Below are positions 1-8,752 of a stretch of DNA of 64,000 bases, piece after piece. How positions within the stretch are numbered: position 1 is the first letter of the stretch; the number at the start of each line of letters is the position of its first letter. The position numbers and the translations under genes were made by a program. The DNA comes from RUG100 sp050953425 (GTDB lineage Bacteria; Bacillota; Clostridia; Peptostreptococcales; Anaerovoracaceae). The notes under the pieces are model-generated. The model searched no databases, was not told where the DNA came from, and saw only the letters and a program-made list of their open reading frames with translations. The stretch covers positions 496,001 to 560,000 of the forward strand of contig JBMNMQ010000003.1 in the NCBI GenBank assembly GCA_050953425.1. The letters run 5' to 3'.

Positions 1-1
1 C

Positions 2-292
2 TGGCGCCTCAAGGTGGCGTTCAACGAGGAGCCGAATATCGATGCCGATTACCGGGCGGCGACCTATTTTGCCGCGCACCATCCGGCTTCCATGATCAAC
101 AAGCAGACAAAGGTTTCCCGCTATGTCGACGACCGCTTTCTGGCCATTCGCCGCGGCAGTTGCCTGACCGAGGAACACAGCGTGGTGCGGCTGCTCGAAG
201 AAAATCTTTCCGCGGCTCGCGAACGGCAGCTGCTGCGCGAGGTGTTCGATCTCAATCCGCCGGAAGCAGGCAGCGGTGCCGGCGAAAAATAA
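2..292 (+). CDS. C-terminal end of an unrecognised protein (partial, enters from the left edge)
   Basis: The frame is open from the first bases (reading WRLKVAFNEEPNIDADYR) and stops with TAA at 290-292, so this is the last ~96 residues of a longer gene. An internal GTG at 14 is not a convincing start because the frame and composition continue upstream. The tail is charged, with RRGSCLTEEH and an Arg/Glu-rich helix near the end. I do not recognise the family. No transmembrane segment is visible. It is followed by a 27-bp tandem repeat and then a convergent FAD-oxidase gene. Confidence 0.6.
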   Translation, partial: WRLKVAFNEEPNIDADYRAATYFAAHHPASMINKQTKVSRYVDDRFLAIRRGSCLTEEHSVVRLLEENLSAARERQLLREVFDLNPPEAGSGAGEK

Positions 293-343
293 CGGAACAT
301 GATACGGCACGGCGCTGCTCCGGCACTGCACCCGCTCGTTCCC

Positions 344-507
344 GCTGCCGCAATCTTTCGCTTTCCGTTTGCTGCCGCGATCTTTCACTTTCCGTTTGCC
401 GCCGCAATCGTTCGCTTTCCGTTTGCTGCCGCGATCTTTCACTTTCCGTTTGCCGCCGCAATCGTTCGCGTCCCTTTTGCTGCCGCGATCGCTCGTTTTT
501 CCTGCTG
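344..507. repeat. 27-bp tandem repeat, about six copies
   Basis: The unit is roughly GCTGCCGCRATCTTTCRCTT followed by TCCGTTT. Two alternating variants give a 54-bp higher-order period. The last copy is degenerate. It lies between the two convergent flanking genes. Because 27 is a multiple of three, all six frames tend to stay open here, which creates spurious repetitive ORFs on both strands. Confidence 0.85.
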
Positions 508-541
508 CTGCCGCAGCTTTTCGCCGCTCCCGGCGCTGCCG

Positions 542-2062
542 TCATTCGTTCTCCGCTTCGGCGGGCTCCGCGGCGAAGATGGTGCCGGGGCCGAGGCGAA
601 AATGCGGATCGAAGATTTTTTTCAGCTCCCGCATTGCCGCCAGGTCTTCCCGGGAATACTGCTGCCGCAGCAGCCAGGTCTTGAGCTTGCCGATGCCGTG
701 TTCTGCCGAAACGGTGCCGCCCATGGCCGCGGCAGACGCCGCCCAGCGGGTGTGCAGCGCGCGGGCGCGACGGTATTCCTCGTCGCTGCGGGGCAGAATA
801 TTGACGTGCAGGTGATTATTGCCGATGTGGCCGAACACGGCGGAACGCATGCCGGAGCGGGCCAGATCATTGCGATAAAGGTGGTAGATGCCGGCCAGGC
901 AGCGGTCGGGGACCGCCATATCCGTGCCCACCTTGGTGATATGCGGATGTTCCTGCCGCAGCCGGGCAATTTCCTCATTGACACTGACCGGCGCTGCGTG
1001 GCGGAAGTCCTTGAGCCGCGCCAGATCGCGGGCGCTGACGGCGGCCCAGGTGAGAGCCGGATCCCCGCCGGCTTCTGCCAGGCGGCGGCCGGAAGCGATC
1101 AGCGCATCGCACAGGCGGGTGCGGTCATCCCCGCAGAATTCCACGTAGAGCGCACCGTCCGCGGCCGCGGGAACAGGACTCTGAGCGCGCAGAGCCGATC
1201 CGTTCTGTCCGGTTTCGCGCATCAGCGCCAGCGCATCGCGGCCGAAGAACTCCAGCGCCAACGGCCGGCTCGGCAGATCGGCGGCGCGGCGGCCGCGCAG
1301 ACTTTCGACAAGCGGCAGCACGGCCTCTTCCCGCGGAAGGAAGAGCACCGCGCCGCCGGTAAAGCGCGGCAGCGGCAGCAGACGCAGGGTCAGCCGGGTG
1401 ATGATGCCGAGCGTGCCTTCGGAACCGAGAAAGAGATCAATCAGGTCCATATCGGGCCGCAGATAATAGCCGGCCGTGTTTTTCGCGGCGGCCGGCACAG
1501 GAAGACGCGGCAGTTCGCCGCGAAGAATCCGGCCGTCATCGGTTCGCAGACAGAAATGACCGTCCCGGCAGCGGTGTTCACCGCGGCGCAGGCGGAGCAG
1601 ACTGCCATCGGCCAGCAGCACATGCAGTGCGGTGATGAAGCGGCGCGTTGAACCGTAATGAAAGCTGCGGGCGCCGGAAGAATCATTGGCGGCCATGCCG
1701 CCGATCGAGGCGGTTGTCTCGGTGGGATCCGGCGGAAAGAAGAGACCGTGTCGGCGCAGTTCCCGCTGCAGCACCGCCAGAGGGAGACCCGGTTCGACGA
1801 CGGCTGTCTGTTCCTCGGTGTGAAGATCGAGGATACGGTTCATCCGTTCGAGGCAGAAGACCAGACCGGAAGAGGGGACGGCGCCGCCGGCGACGCCGGT
1901 GCGGGCGCCCTGTACGGTGATCGGCTGTGTCGGAAAGCGACGCAGCAGCGTGCGTATCTGTGCTTCTCCGGCTGGCAGAAAGACGGCATCCGCGCTGCCG
2001 TGCAGGCGCGACTCGTCTTCCAGATATGCGGCTTTTTCCTGTTCACTGCGGAGTTCTTTCAT
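542..2062 (-). CDS. FAD-binding oxidoreductase, GlcD / D-lactate dehydrogenase family
   Basis: This ~506-residue protein has the two-part architecture of the GlcD family: an N-terminal FAD_binding_4 domain (VQGARTGVAGGAVP, then GMAANDSSGARSFHYGSTRR for the pyrophosphate/isoalloxazine site) and a C-terminal FAD-oxidase_C domain ending in the signature AEHGIGKLK. Family members oxidise 2-hydroxy acids such as D-lactate or glycolate; the actual substrate cannot be read from sequence. The start is placed at MKELRSEQEK (ATG at 2062) because upstream codons to 2146 do not look like family sequence, although the Shine-Dalgarno site is weak. The gene stands alone, convergent with the gene at the left edge and divergent from the dnaJ-like gene. 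No electron-transfer flavoprotein or transporter partner is adjacent. Confidence 0.85.
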   Translation of the reverse strand: MKELRSEQEKAAYLEDESRLHGSADAVFLPAGEAQIRTLLRRFPTQPITVQGARTGVAGGAVPSSGLVFCLERMNRILDLHTEEQTAVVEPGLPLAVLQRELRRHGLFFPPDPTETTASIGGMAANDSSGARSFHYGSTRRFITALHVLLADGSLLRLRRGEHRCRDGHFCLRTDDGRILRGELPRLPVPAAAKNTAGYYLRPDMDLIDLFLGSEGTLGIITRLTLRLLPLPRFTGGAVLFLPREEAVLPLVESLRGRRAADLPSRPLALEFFGRDALALMRETGQNGSALRAQSPVPAAADGALYVEFCGDDRTRLCDALIASGRRLAEAGGDPALTWAAVSARDLARLKDFRHAAPVSVNEEIARLRQEHPHITKVGTDMAVPDRCLAGIYHLYRNDLARSGMRSAVFGHIGNNHLHVNILPRSDEEYRRARALHTRWAASAAAMGGTVSAEHGIGKLKTWLLRQQYSREDLAAMRELKKIFDPHFRLGPGTIFAAEPAEAENE

Positions 2063-2301
2063 TTCTATTGCTGGCAGCCTTTTATCGGGCTGCAGCGGAT
2101 CGGGATGAAGCAAAACCGGTACGGCGCGATGAGCTCCGGCCGGCATCCGGGTAGGTTTTCCGATTCTGCATCAGATCTTTTCACAGTACTGCGGCGGCTG
2201 TTCTTTTGGCTCGGACGGCAGAACGCTGTGTTTTTCGGCTCTATTATAGCGCGGTTGCGAGGGCCCCGCAACGGATCGGCGGCGGAATTTGTCAGAAAAT
2301 A

Positions 2302-2328
2302 TTAGCACTCTATGTTGACGAGTGCTAA
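2302..2328. promoter_or_regulatory. CIRCE element (HrcA operator)
   Basis: A perfect inverted repeat TTAGCACTC - nine bases - GAGTGCTAA matches the CIRCE consensus exactly. HrcA binds this site to repress heat-shock genes in Gram-positive bacteria. It overlaps the -35 hexamer of the promoter for the downstream dnaJ-like gene, so bound repressor should block RNA polymerase. Confidence 0.96.
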
Positions 2329-2343
2329 TTCGCATGCTATACT
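2315..2343 (+). promoter_or_regulatory. Sigma-A type promoter of the dnaJ-like gene
   Basis: TTGACG (2315-2320) and TATACT (2338-2343) are separated by 17 bp. The -35 box sits inside the spacer and right arm of CIRCE. Transcription would begin near 2350, leaving a leader of roughly 110 nt before the GTG start. Confidence 0.85.
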
Positions 2344-2463
2344 GTGATCAGATGGGAAAGCATGCATAGCGAGGGGGAAGAGCTTTCCCCGGGGTTTCGG
2401 TCGATTCGCTTCGGTGTCAGCCGCGAAAACCGGCCGCATCCCCGTACAAGGAGGTGAACAGCA

Positions 2464-3579
2464 GTGACCAGGAGAGACTATTATGATGTGCTCGGGGTTT
2501 CCAAAACCGCGAGCGATAAGGAAATAAAAAAAGCATATCGCAGACAGGCAAAGAAATATCACCCGGATCTCAATCCGGACAATGAGACGGCGGAAAAGAA
2601 ATTCAAGGAACTGGGCGAAGCGTACGCGGTACTCGGCGATCCTGAAAAGAGAAAACTGTATGATCAGTACGGCTTTGCGGCCTTTGACGAAAGTATGGGC
2701 GGAGGTCCGCAGAGCGGGCAGGGCTTCGCCGGAGAAGGCCGCGGTTACAGCGGCGGTTTCAACGGTTTCAGCGGTTTTGGAGGCAGCCGGAAAAACGGCG
2801 GCAGCAGCGGCTTTTATCAGAGCACCGGACCGGATGGCAGGACACACTCCTATCACTTTGAAGGCGGCAATATCGATGATATACTGCGTGATCTTTTCGG
2901 TGCGGACGGTGCTGCGTCCGGAGGCTTTCAGAGCGATAGCGGCTTCGGCGCCGGAAATTTCGGAGATTCGACACGCTCGACCGGCGATTTCGGCGGTCTG
3001 GATGCGCGGGCGGACATTACCGTCTCGTTTGAAGACGCGGCGTTTGGCGCGGAACGTCTTCTGCACCTGCAGGGAGCGGACGGCGGGCGGAGCGAGAAAC
3101 TGAAAGTTCGCATTCCGGCCGGCATCGACGACGGCAAAACCATTCGCCTGCGGGGGCGCGGTTCCCGCGCGGTTGACAGCAGCGGCAGGGAACACAAGGG
3201 CGACCTGCTTCTGACCGTTCATGTAGCGGAAAAGAAGGGCTGGAAACGCCGGGGCACAGATGTCTATACGACGGCCCGGATTCCATTCACAACGGCGGTC
3301 TTCGGCGGCAAAGCCATGATTGATACACTGCATGGCAAGGTGCGCTGCCGCATTCCCGCCGGCACTCAGTCGGGAACGCAGATCCGCCTGAAGGGCAAGG
3401 GCATTGTCTCGATGAAACATGCCGATCATTACGGCGATCAATACGTAACGATTCAGATAGACGTACCGCAGAATCTCAGCCCGGAAGCGCGGGAAAAACT
3501 GAAAGAATTCGAGACGATCAGCCGTACCGGCAGCTTCGACGGCAGCGGCGCCGGACGTCGTCACGGCAGTGCTGCCTGA
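2464..3579 (+). CDS. DnaJ-family co-chaperone lacking the zinc finger (type II, CbpA-like)
   Basis: The 371-residue protein starts with a J domain (YYDVLGVSKTASDKEIKKAY; HPD motif at KYHPDLNP), followed by a long Gly/Ser/Phe-rich linker (about residues 75-180) and the two C-terminal beta-sandwich substrate-binding domains (VRIPAGIDDGKTIRLRGRG and RIPAGTQSGTQIRLKGKG). The four CxxCxGxG zinc repeats of classical DnaJ are absent, so this is a type II J-protein that would stimulate DnaK ATPase in the cytoplasm. The start is GTG at 2464, set by AAGGAGGTGA about 5 nt upstream. It is the first gene after a CIRCE element, indicating HrcA-controlled heat induction. No hrcA, grpE or dnaK is adjacent; the gene is monocistronic and followed by a terminator. 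Confidence 0.93.
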   Translation: MTRRDYYDVLGVSKTASDKEIKKAYRRQAKKYHPDLNPDNETAEKKFKELGEAYAVLGDPEKRKLYDQYGFAAFDESMGGGPQSGQGFAGEGRGYSGGFNGFSGFGGSRKNGGSSGFYQSTGPDGRTHSYHFEGGNIDDILRDLFGADGAASGGFQSDSGFGAGNFGDSTRSTGDFGGLDARADITVSFEDAAFGAERLLHLQGADGGRSEKLKVRIPAGIDDGKTIRLRGRGSRAVDSSGREHKGDLLLTVHVAEKKGWKRRGTDVYTTARIPFTTAVFGGKAMIDTLHGKVRCRIPAGTQSGTQIRLKGKGIVSMKHADHYGDQYVTIQIDVPQNLSPEAREKLKEFETISRTGSFDGSGAGRRHGSAA

Positions 3580-4333
3580 GGGCGGATGCCCGGTGCAGGC
3601 ATCGTCTGAAGCGGCGCTGCCCGCGGAAACGGGCAGGGATCGGAATCGACAAGCAGCGCAAACCGCTGTTCCTCGACACCGGTGCCCGGAAGCAGCCGAT
3701 TCCCGGCAGCTGCGGCCTGCCGGCAGGCAGAGTACGGTGCTGATAAGCAAGACAGAAAAAAGGAATGCGGCGCGAAACGGTCGGCATTCCTTTTTCATCT
3801 ATTCTGAACACCTGAAGCAGTGATGACTGGTGAGACGGCCGCAAGACGCTTTTGCTTTCGGCCGTCCGTGCCGTCTGCCGAGCGGGAGAAGGAAGGCGGA
3901 TGGAAAGACGCATCTGCTTTCTCCGGCTGCCATGTTCCTTCTTCGGACTGCGGTTCGGTCTGCCGATCTGCTGCGGCGGCTTGCTTTTCAGCTGTCCGCT
4001 CTGCGCGACCGGTCCCCGAGTGCGGCGGTGTTTTTCGCTGTGTGTTTTCTTCTGCCGTCATTTTATCTGCACAAGGCCAAAAAAAGCTGTAGAAAAAGAT
4101 AAACAAACTGTCATGCTGTCGTGCGCCGACCCGCCGCCTGCCGCCGCGCTGATTCGCGGTCCCGCCGTACGGCCGCGGAACCGCGGCCTGCAGCGGTATC
4201 GTCAGATCCTATTGCTTTTCGTGCCTGCGGGCTGTTGTTTGCGGCGGAGTGTGCTATAGTGGAGGAGCGGGCTGCCGCTGCGACGCGGCGGCGGATCCGG
4301 GAAAACTGCAGAGTGAACGCCAGGGAGGAAAGC
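3580..4333. other. 754-bp intergenic region without a convincing gene
   Basis: Apart from the terminator at 3756-3795, I see only short overlapping open frames on both strands that resemble no family and lack ribosome-binding sites. Near the right end TGCTATAGT (4252-4260) could be an extended -10 element for the trmO operon, but no good -35 box is placed correctly. Confidence 0.5.
3756..3795 (+). terminator. Rho-independent terminator after the dnaJ-like gene
   Basis: AAAAAAGGAATGC (3756-3768) pairs with GCATTCCTTTTT (3784-3795) around a 15-nt loop. A-tract and T-tract flank the stem, so it can act in both directions. Confidence 0.85.
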
Positions 4334-5125
4334 ATGACACATCAAAACCGGGAGAACCGGGAACAGCGGCGGCAGGATGAGAGTATGCGGATTGCGCCGG
4401 TGGCGCACATCCATACGGATCTGCCGCAGAAATTCGGCATTCCGCGGCAGGCGGGACTGGTGCCGGAGCTGCGCGGCGAGATCCGCTTTGCGCCGGCGTA
4501 CCGGCAGGCCGAGGCGGTACGCGGCATCGAAGGGTTTTCGCATCTGTGGCTGATCTGGGGCTTTTCCCGCAATCGCCGTGCCGATCGCACGGACGGAGTG
4601 AATCGGTCGCTGCTGGTGCGGCCGCCGCGTCTGGGCGGCCGGGAAAAAGTCGGCGTCTTTGCCAGCCGCTCGCCGTACCGCCCCAACGGCCTCGGCCTTT
4701 CTTCGGTTCGTCTGCTGGAGGTGCGCTATGAACGGACCGATGCCGACGGAGAATGCCGGGAGCCGGTGCTGCTGGTGGACGGTGTCGATCTCGCCGACGG
4801 TACGCCGATCTACGACATCAAGCCTTATCTGGCCTACACCGACAGTCATCCGCAGGCACGCGACGGTTTTGCCGCCGCACATCCCTGGGGCAGACTCCGG
4901 GTCGACTGTCCGCCGCAGCTGCTGGAGAAAGTGCCGGCCGCAAAGCGGCAGACGCTGCTGGAGCTGCTGGCCCTCGATCCGCGCGGCGCCTATGAAAAGG
5001 GGGAGAACCAGGTGTACGGCATGGCTTTTGCAAAATTTGACGTGCGTTTTACAGTTGAACGTGGTAATATGTTGAAAGTATTGGATATCGTTGAAAACGG
5101 CGCTGCGGCCGCCAGAATCAAATAG
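4334..5125 (+). CDS. trmO: tRNA (N6-threonylcarbamoyladenosine(37)-N6)-methyltransferase TrmO
   Basis: The ~263-residue protein has the TrmO/YaeB (TsaA-like) fold markers: FGIPRQAGL, EGFSHLWLIWGFSRN, RPPRLGGREKVGVFASRSPY, RPNGLGLSSVRLLE and DLADGTPIYDIKPYLAYTDS. The family adds a methyl group from S-adenosylmethionine to N6 of t6A37 in some tRNAs that read ACY codons. The start at 4334 (MTHQNRENRE) is set by GGGAGGAAAG just upstream; the frame is open further upstream but without family similarity. A second ATG at 4385 could also be used. The cardiolipin synthase gene follows after 16 bp, so the two are probably co-transcribed. Confidence 0.93.
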   Translation: MTHQNRENREQRRQDESMRIAPVAHIHTDLPQKFGIPRQAGLVPELRGEIRFAPAYRQAEAVRGIEGFSHLWLIWGFSRNRRADRTDGVNRSLLVRPPRLGGREKVGVFASRSPYRPNGLGLSSVRLLEVRYERTDADGECREPVLLVDGVDLADGTPIYDIKPYLAYTDSHPQARDGFAAAHPWGRLRVDCPPQLLEKVPAAKRQTLLELLALDPRGAYEKGENQVYGMAFAKFDVRFTVERGNMLKVLDIVENGAAAARIK

Positions 5126-5141
5126 CTGCTGACAAGGGGAC

Positions 5142-6731
5142 ATGAGCACGGGGAAAACGGTCGAGAAAAAGGCGGCGGTGCGCAACAGCATCTCACGGAT
5201 TGTTTTTGCAACATTCGCAATTGTAGCCGAAGCGGCGTTTCTCATCGTCGTGGTCAAATCAGTCAGTGAGTTCGCTTCCTGGCTGTCACTGATTGCCCAG
5301 ATCCTGGCCATTGCTCTCGTCCTCTATATCTACGGCCGTCACCAGTCGTTCTGCCTGAAAACACCGTGGATCATCCTGATTCTGCTGCTGCCGGTGCTGG
5401 GTTCCTGTCTCTACCTGATGGTCGGCCTGTCCGGCTCGACCAAGCGCATGAAGGAACGCTATCGGGAAATAGACCGAAGGCTGCTGCCGCGTCTGCCGGC
5501 GCAGAGCAGCGAGATGGAACGGCTGCGGGAGCGCAGCGTCGGGGGCGGCAACCTTTCCCGCTATCTGTATGATATGGCCGGCTATCCGGTTTATGAAAAC
5601 ACCGACGTGCAGTTTTATCCGCTGGCTTCGATTGGTTTCGAAGCCCTGAAGAAGGATCTGCAGCAGAGCAGCCGGTATATCTTCATGGAATATCATGCGA
5701 TCGAGGATGCCGATGCCTTTCACGAAATCGAGGAGATCCTCGTGGCCAAGGCAGAGGCCGGCGTCGAGGTGCGAATCTTTTATGATGATCTCGGCAGTGC
5801 GACGTTCGTGAACAAGGATTTTCGCCGGCGCCTGGACGAAGAGGGCATTCAGTGCCGCGTTTTCAATCCGGTGACCCCCCTGCTCAACGTTTTCCTCGAC
5901 AAGCGCGACCATCGCAAAATGACCGTCATTGACGGCCGGGTGGCCTATACGGGGGGCTGGAATCTGGCCAACGAATATTTCAACATTACCCATCCCTACG
6001 GGGAATGGAAGGACACCGGAATTCGTCTCGAGGGCGATGCGGTGCGCAGCATGACGGTGATGTTCCTGGAAATGTGGAATGCGATGCGGGGGCGGCGCGG
6101 CCGCATCGATGAGAAAGCGCTGCAGGGAGATCTCGACCGTCTGCCGCAGCTGCTGCCGGAACCGGCGTACCGGGCGCGGGAACACGGCTGGGTGCAGCCC
6201 TATGCCGACAGCCCCGTCGGGGAAGAGCCGGTCGCGGAAAATGTCTATCTCAGCATTATCGAACAGGCGCAGGAATACGTCTATTTCGTCACTCCGTATT
6301 TGATCATCACCGACGAGATGGACCGGGTACTGGGGCTGGCTGCCAAGCGCGGCGTCGATGTGCGCATTATTACGCCGGGCATTCCCGACAAGAAGATCAT
6401 CTACGAACTGACGCGCTCGTACTATGCGGCGCTGGCGCGCAGCGGTGTGCGCATCTTTGAATATACGCCGGGATTCTGTCACGCCAAGCAGTGCGTGGCA
6501 GACGGCCGCATCGCGACCTGCGGCAGCATCAACCTCGATTACCGCAGCCTCTACCATCACTTCGAGAACGGCTGCGTTCTCTACGACTGTCAGGCGGTGG
6601 AAAAAATCCGCGATGACTTTGAGACAATGTTCAGCCGTTCCTATGAGGTGACCGAGGAGTACCGCACCGGCCGTTCGCGGCGGCGCCGCTTTGGGCAGCT
6701 GCTGCTGCGCCTGATTGCGCCGCTGCTCTGA
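5142..6731 (+). CDS. cls: Cardiolipin synthase (phospholipase D superfamily)
   Basis: At 529 residues this has the usual length and layout of Gram-positive cardiolipin synthases: hydrophobic N-terminal segments (about residues 20-40, 45-65 and 75-95) that anchor it in the membrane, then two PLD domains, each with an HKD motif, HRKMTVIDGRVAYTGGWN and HAKQCVADGRIATCGSINLD. In the second motif the usual HxK is conserved (HAK). The enzyme condenses two phosphatidylglycerols to cardiolipin and glycerol. AAGGGG lies before the ATG. It follows trmO closely and is followed by two copies of a 26-bp repeat before the thioesterase gene. Confidence 0.94.
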   Translation: MSTGKTVEKKAAVRNSISRIVFATFAIVAEAAFLIVVVKSVSEFASWLSLIAQILAIALVLYIYGRHQSFCLKTPWIILILLLPVLGSCLYLMVGLSGSTKRMKERYREIDRRLLPRLPAQSSEMERLRERSVGGGNLSRYLYDMAGYPVYENTDVQFYPLASIGFEALKKDLQQSSRYIFMEYHAIEDADAFHEIEEILVAKAEAGVEVRIFYDDLGSATFVNKDFRRRLDEEGIQCRVFNPVTPLLNVFLDKRDHRKMTVIDGRVAYTGGWNLANEYFNITHPYGEWKDTGIRLEGDAVRSMTVMFLEMWNAMRGRRGRIDEKALQGDLDRLPQLLPEPAYRAREHGWVQPYADSPVGEEPVAENVYLSIIEQAQEYVYFVTPYLIITDEMDRVLGLAAKRGVDVRIITPGIPDKKIIYELTRSYYAALARSGVRIFEYTPGFCHAKQCVADGRIATCGSINLDYRSLYHHFENGCVLYDCQAVEKIRDDFETMFSRSYEVTEEYRTGRSRRRRFGQLLLRLIAPLL

Positions 6732-6742
6732 ACGAACGTGCG

Positions 6743-6794
6743 GCTGCGGCACCGCACAGAACGTGACAGCTGCGGCATCGCACAGAACGTGACA
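6743..6794. repeat. 26-bp direct repeat, two copies
   Basis: GCTGCGGCAYCGCACAGAAC plus GTGACA occurs twice head to tail between the cardiolipin synthase stop and the Shine-Dalgarno site of the thioesterase gene. The copies differ at one base. Confidence 0.8.
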
Positions 6795-6807
6795 AAGGAG
6801 GCATACT

Positions 6808-7284
6808 TTGAAAAGCATCACCGAAGGACTGACCCGGGAAAAACTGAAAAGTGAAATCACCGAAGTGCTCGCGGCGCAGGATACACAGCCGGAGCGCATG
6901 AACGCGCGGATGGGCATCGGGCTCATCGACTGCAGCATCGATGAAACGGCAGTGATCGACTATTCGTATCAGGCCAAGGAAGCGGATCTCAACCCCTTCG
7001 GGGGTGTGCACGGCGGCGCGATCGCAACGCTGTTTGATACCTGTATCGGTCTGGCCGCGGTGGCGGTGACGGAAAAGTATGTCACCACGACCGATATGTC
7101 GATCAGTTATCTGCGGGCGCTGCAGGGAAAGAATTTCCGCGTTCACGTGGAACTGACCCATATCGGCCACAAGATGGTCAGCGGCATCGGCTGGATCTTC
7201 GACCGGGAAACAGATGAGCTGTGCGCAACCGGCACGGCCAGCTATATGACGCTGAGCTATCACGAAAAGGGCATCCGCGTTTAG
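6808..7284 (+). CDS. PaaI-type hotdog-fold thioesterase
   Basis: The 158-residue protein matches the 4HBT/PaaI hotdog family: NPFGGVHGGAIATLFDTCIG contains the HGG active-site loop and the start of the central helix, followed by the characteristic TTDMSISYLRAL strand. Such enzymes hydrolyse acyl-CoA thioesters; the substrate is unknown. The start is TTG at 6808, fixed by AAAGGAGG at 6794-6801 with 6-nt spacing; no better ATG exists. The CDF transporter follows 65 bp downstream and may share the transcript. Confidence 0.85.
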   Translation: MKSITEGLTREKLKSEITEVLAAQDTQPERMNARMGIGLIDCSIDETAVIDYSYQAKEADLNPFGGVHGGAIATLFDTCIGLAAVAVTEKYVTTTDMSISYLRALQGKNFRVHVELTHIGHKMVSGIGWIFDRETDELCATGTASYMTLSYHEKGIRV

Positions 7285-7349
7285 GCAGCAGCCGCTGTCC
7301 GGCGGCTTTGCGGATGTCAAGGGAGACAGGAAAAGAGGGAAGTGAAAAC

Positions 7350-8426
7350 ATGAGCGACGATTTGCGCTCGGAAAAACGAAAATTAAATATTTCATTCGCC
7401 GGCAGCCTCGGCTTTCTGGCCGCCGAGATCCTGATGGCATTTGTGACGCATTCACGCGCCGTGCTCGCCGACTGCGTCTACGATCTGGCCGATATGGCCA
7501 TGCTGGGACCGTTTATGATTCTCGTCCCTCTGCTGTATAAGCCGGCTACCGAAAAGCATCCCTACGGCTATTCCCAGGTAGAATCTCTGTTTATCATCAT
7601 TAAGAGCGGCATCCTGATGTTCATCGATATTCAGCTGATCATCAGCAGTGTGCGGTTGATTCTGCACGGCGGACATGATATCAACGCCGGTACTGTGGCG
7701 ATCTTTGAGATCAGCGTATCGGTCACCTGTGTAATCATGTGGCTGGTGCTGCGTCATCTTCGGGGCGGCTTTGACTCGCCGACCATCAAGGCTGAGCTCT
7801 ACATCTGGAAACTGGATGCCGTCAGCACGCTGGGCGTCGGCGCCGCGTTTATTGTGCAGCTGCTGCTGACACGGACGCCGCTGGCCTGGATCGCGCCGTA
7901 TGTGGATCCCGGTATCGCCGTCGTTATGTCGGTGCTGCTGTTCAAGGAACCGGCGGTGATGTTTGTACGCAGCGTGCGCAATATCATTCTCTTTGCGCCG
8001 GGACGGGAAGTGGTTGATGAAGTGAGGGAAATCGCGGAACGGGAAACGGCGGGCTACGGATATCGCGTCAATTTCGTCGATGTCATCAAGACCGGCCGCA
8101 GGCTGTGGATCGACGTCTATATCTATCAGGACGGCGATCTGATCGATGTGCGCGATCTGCGTGCGGCGCGCGAACGGATTTCCGCCGCGCTCGTAAAAGA
8201 TTACGATAACATTTATGTGCAGGTGCTCCCCGAGCTGGACGAACCGCAGGACAGCGGTGCACAGGGCGGCAGCGGCGGGTTGACCGGCGCTGCCGCGGCG
8301 GGAAACGAAACCGCGCCGACCGGCGGTTCTGCGGCGGGAAACGCAACCGCGCCGACCGACGATACCGCGGCGGGAAAGAACGCTGCGGCGCCGCAAGGCG
8401 GTCCTGACGCGGGGCGGCACAGCTGA
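7350..8426 (+). CDS. Cation diffusion facilitator (CDF) family transporter
   Basis: About 358 residues. The N-terminal part resembles CDF/YiiP metal efflux proteins: LADCVYDLADMAML in TM2 is the site-A helix, and KHPYGYSQVESL is the classic HPxGY motif. Several further hydrophobic helices follow, then a cytoplasmic C-terminal domain (VREIAERE...YRVNFVDVIKTG). The site-A residues read D-C-V-Y-D, close to the usual DSxxD. It should export divalent metal (Zn, Mn or Fe) using the proton gradient. The last ~55 residues are a low-complexity Ala/Gly/Thr tail with repeated AAGNxTAPT, absent from typical members. The start at 7350 is preferred over upstream in-frame codons because of the AGAGGGAAG site and homology. 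Confidence 0.88.
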   Translation: MSDDLRSEKRKLNISFAGSLGFLAAEILMAFVTHSRAVLADCVYDLADMAMLGPFMILVPLLYKPATEKHPYGYSQVESLFIIIKSGILMFIDIQLIISSVRLILHGGHDINAGTVAIFEISVSVTCVIMWLVLRHLRGGFDSPTIKAELYIWKLDAVSTLGVGAAFIVQLLLTRTPLAWIAPYVDPGIAVVMSVLLFKEPAVMFVRSVRNIILFAPGREVVDEVREIAERETAGYGYRVNFVDVIKTGRRLWIDVYIYQDGDLIDVRDLRAARERISAALVKDYDNIYVQVLPELDEPQDSGAQGGSGGLTGAAAAGNETAPTGGSAAGNATAPTDDTAAGKNAAAPQGGPDAGRHS

Positions 8427-8476
8427 GACAGCAGGCTGCCGTGAAGCAGGCGGCCGAGAGAGAAAGGCAGGCAGAT

Positions 8477-8713
8477 ATGTCCTTTAACCCGATGAAACTG
8501 GCACAGTTGAAACCCATGTGGGGGAGATTCAAAAAGGAACACGCTGATTTTCTGGAGAACGCCAAAACGGCCGGCAGCAGACATCTGCAGCAAGGTACCA
8601 CAGTGACGCTGACGCTGACGTCACCGGACGGCAGCAGCGATTCGGCGGAGATGAAACTGTCCGCCAGCGATCTGCAGATGGTCGCGACCATTCGTGAGAT
8701 GTTCGGTTACTGA
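8477..8713 (+). CDS. Small conserved hypothetical protein (78 aa)
   Basis: Begins MSFNPMKLAQLKPMW and ends TIREMFGY. It has a basic/aromatic N-terminal helix, then a short strand-rich part (TTVTLTLTSPDG) and a C-terminal helix. There are no cysteines or membrane segments. The ATG at 8477 has AGAAAGGCAGG upstream; an in-frame ATG at 8441 would add 12 residues. It lies 50 bp after the CDF gene. The function is unknown; size and composition resemble small cytosolic proteins found next to housekeeping genes in Clostridia. Confidence 0.6.
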   Translation: MSFNPMKLAQLKPMWGRFKKEHADFLENAKTAGSRHLQQGTTVTLTLTSPDGSSDSAEMKLSASDLQMVATIREMFGY

Positions 8714-8752
8714 GCGGACGTGACCGGCACAGTGTGATCAAAGAAGCGGTGA

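Noticed and set aside
299..1651. Long plus-strand open frame of about 450 codons opposite the FAD oxidase gene
   Set aside because: It is antisense to a gene with clear GlcD motifs, contains the 27-bp repeat as low-complexity sequence and has no family similarity or ribosome-binding site. GC-rich codon use opens the opposite strand.
2302..3798. Minus-strand open frame of about 498 codons over the dnaJ-like gene
   Set aside because: Purely antisense to a gene with J-domain and substrate-binding motifs, with no promoter or recognisable domain.
3795..4106. Possible small genes on either strand between the dnaJ-like gene and trmO
   Set aside because: Several frames overlap, none has a ribosome-binding site, a conserved motif or sensible composition.
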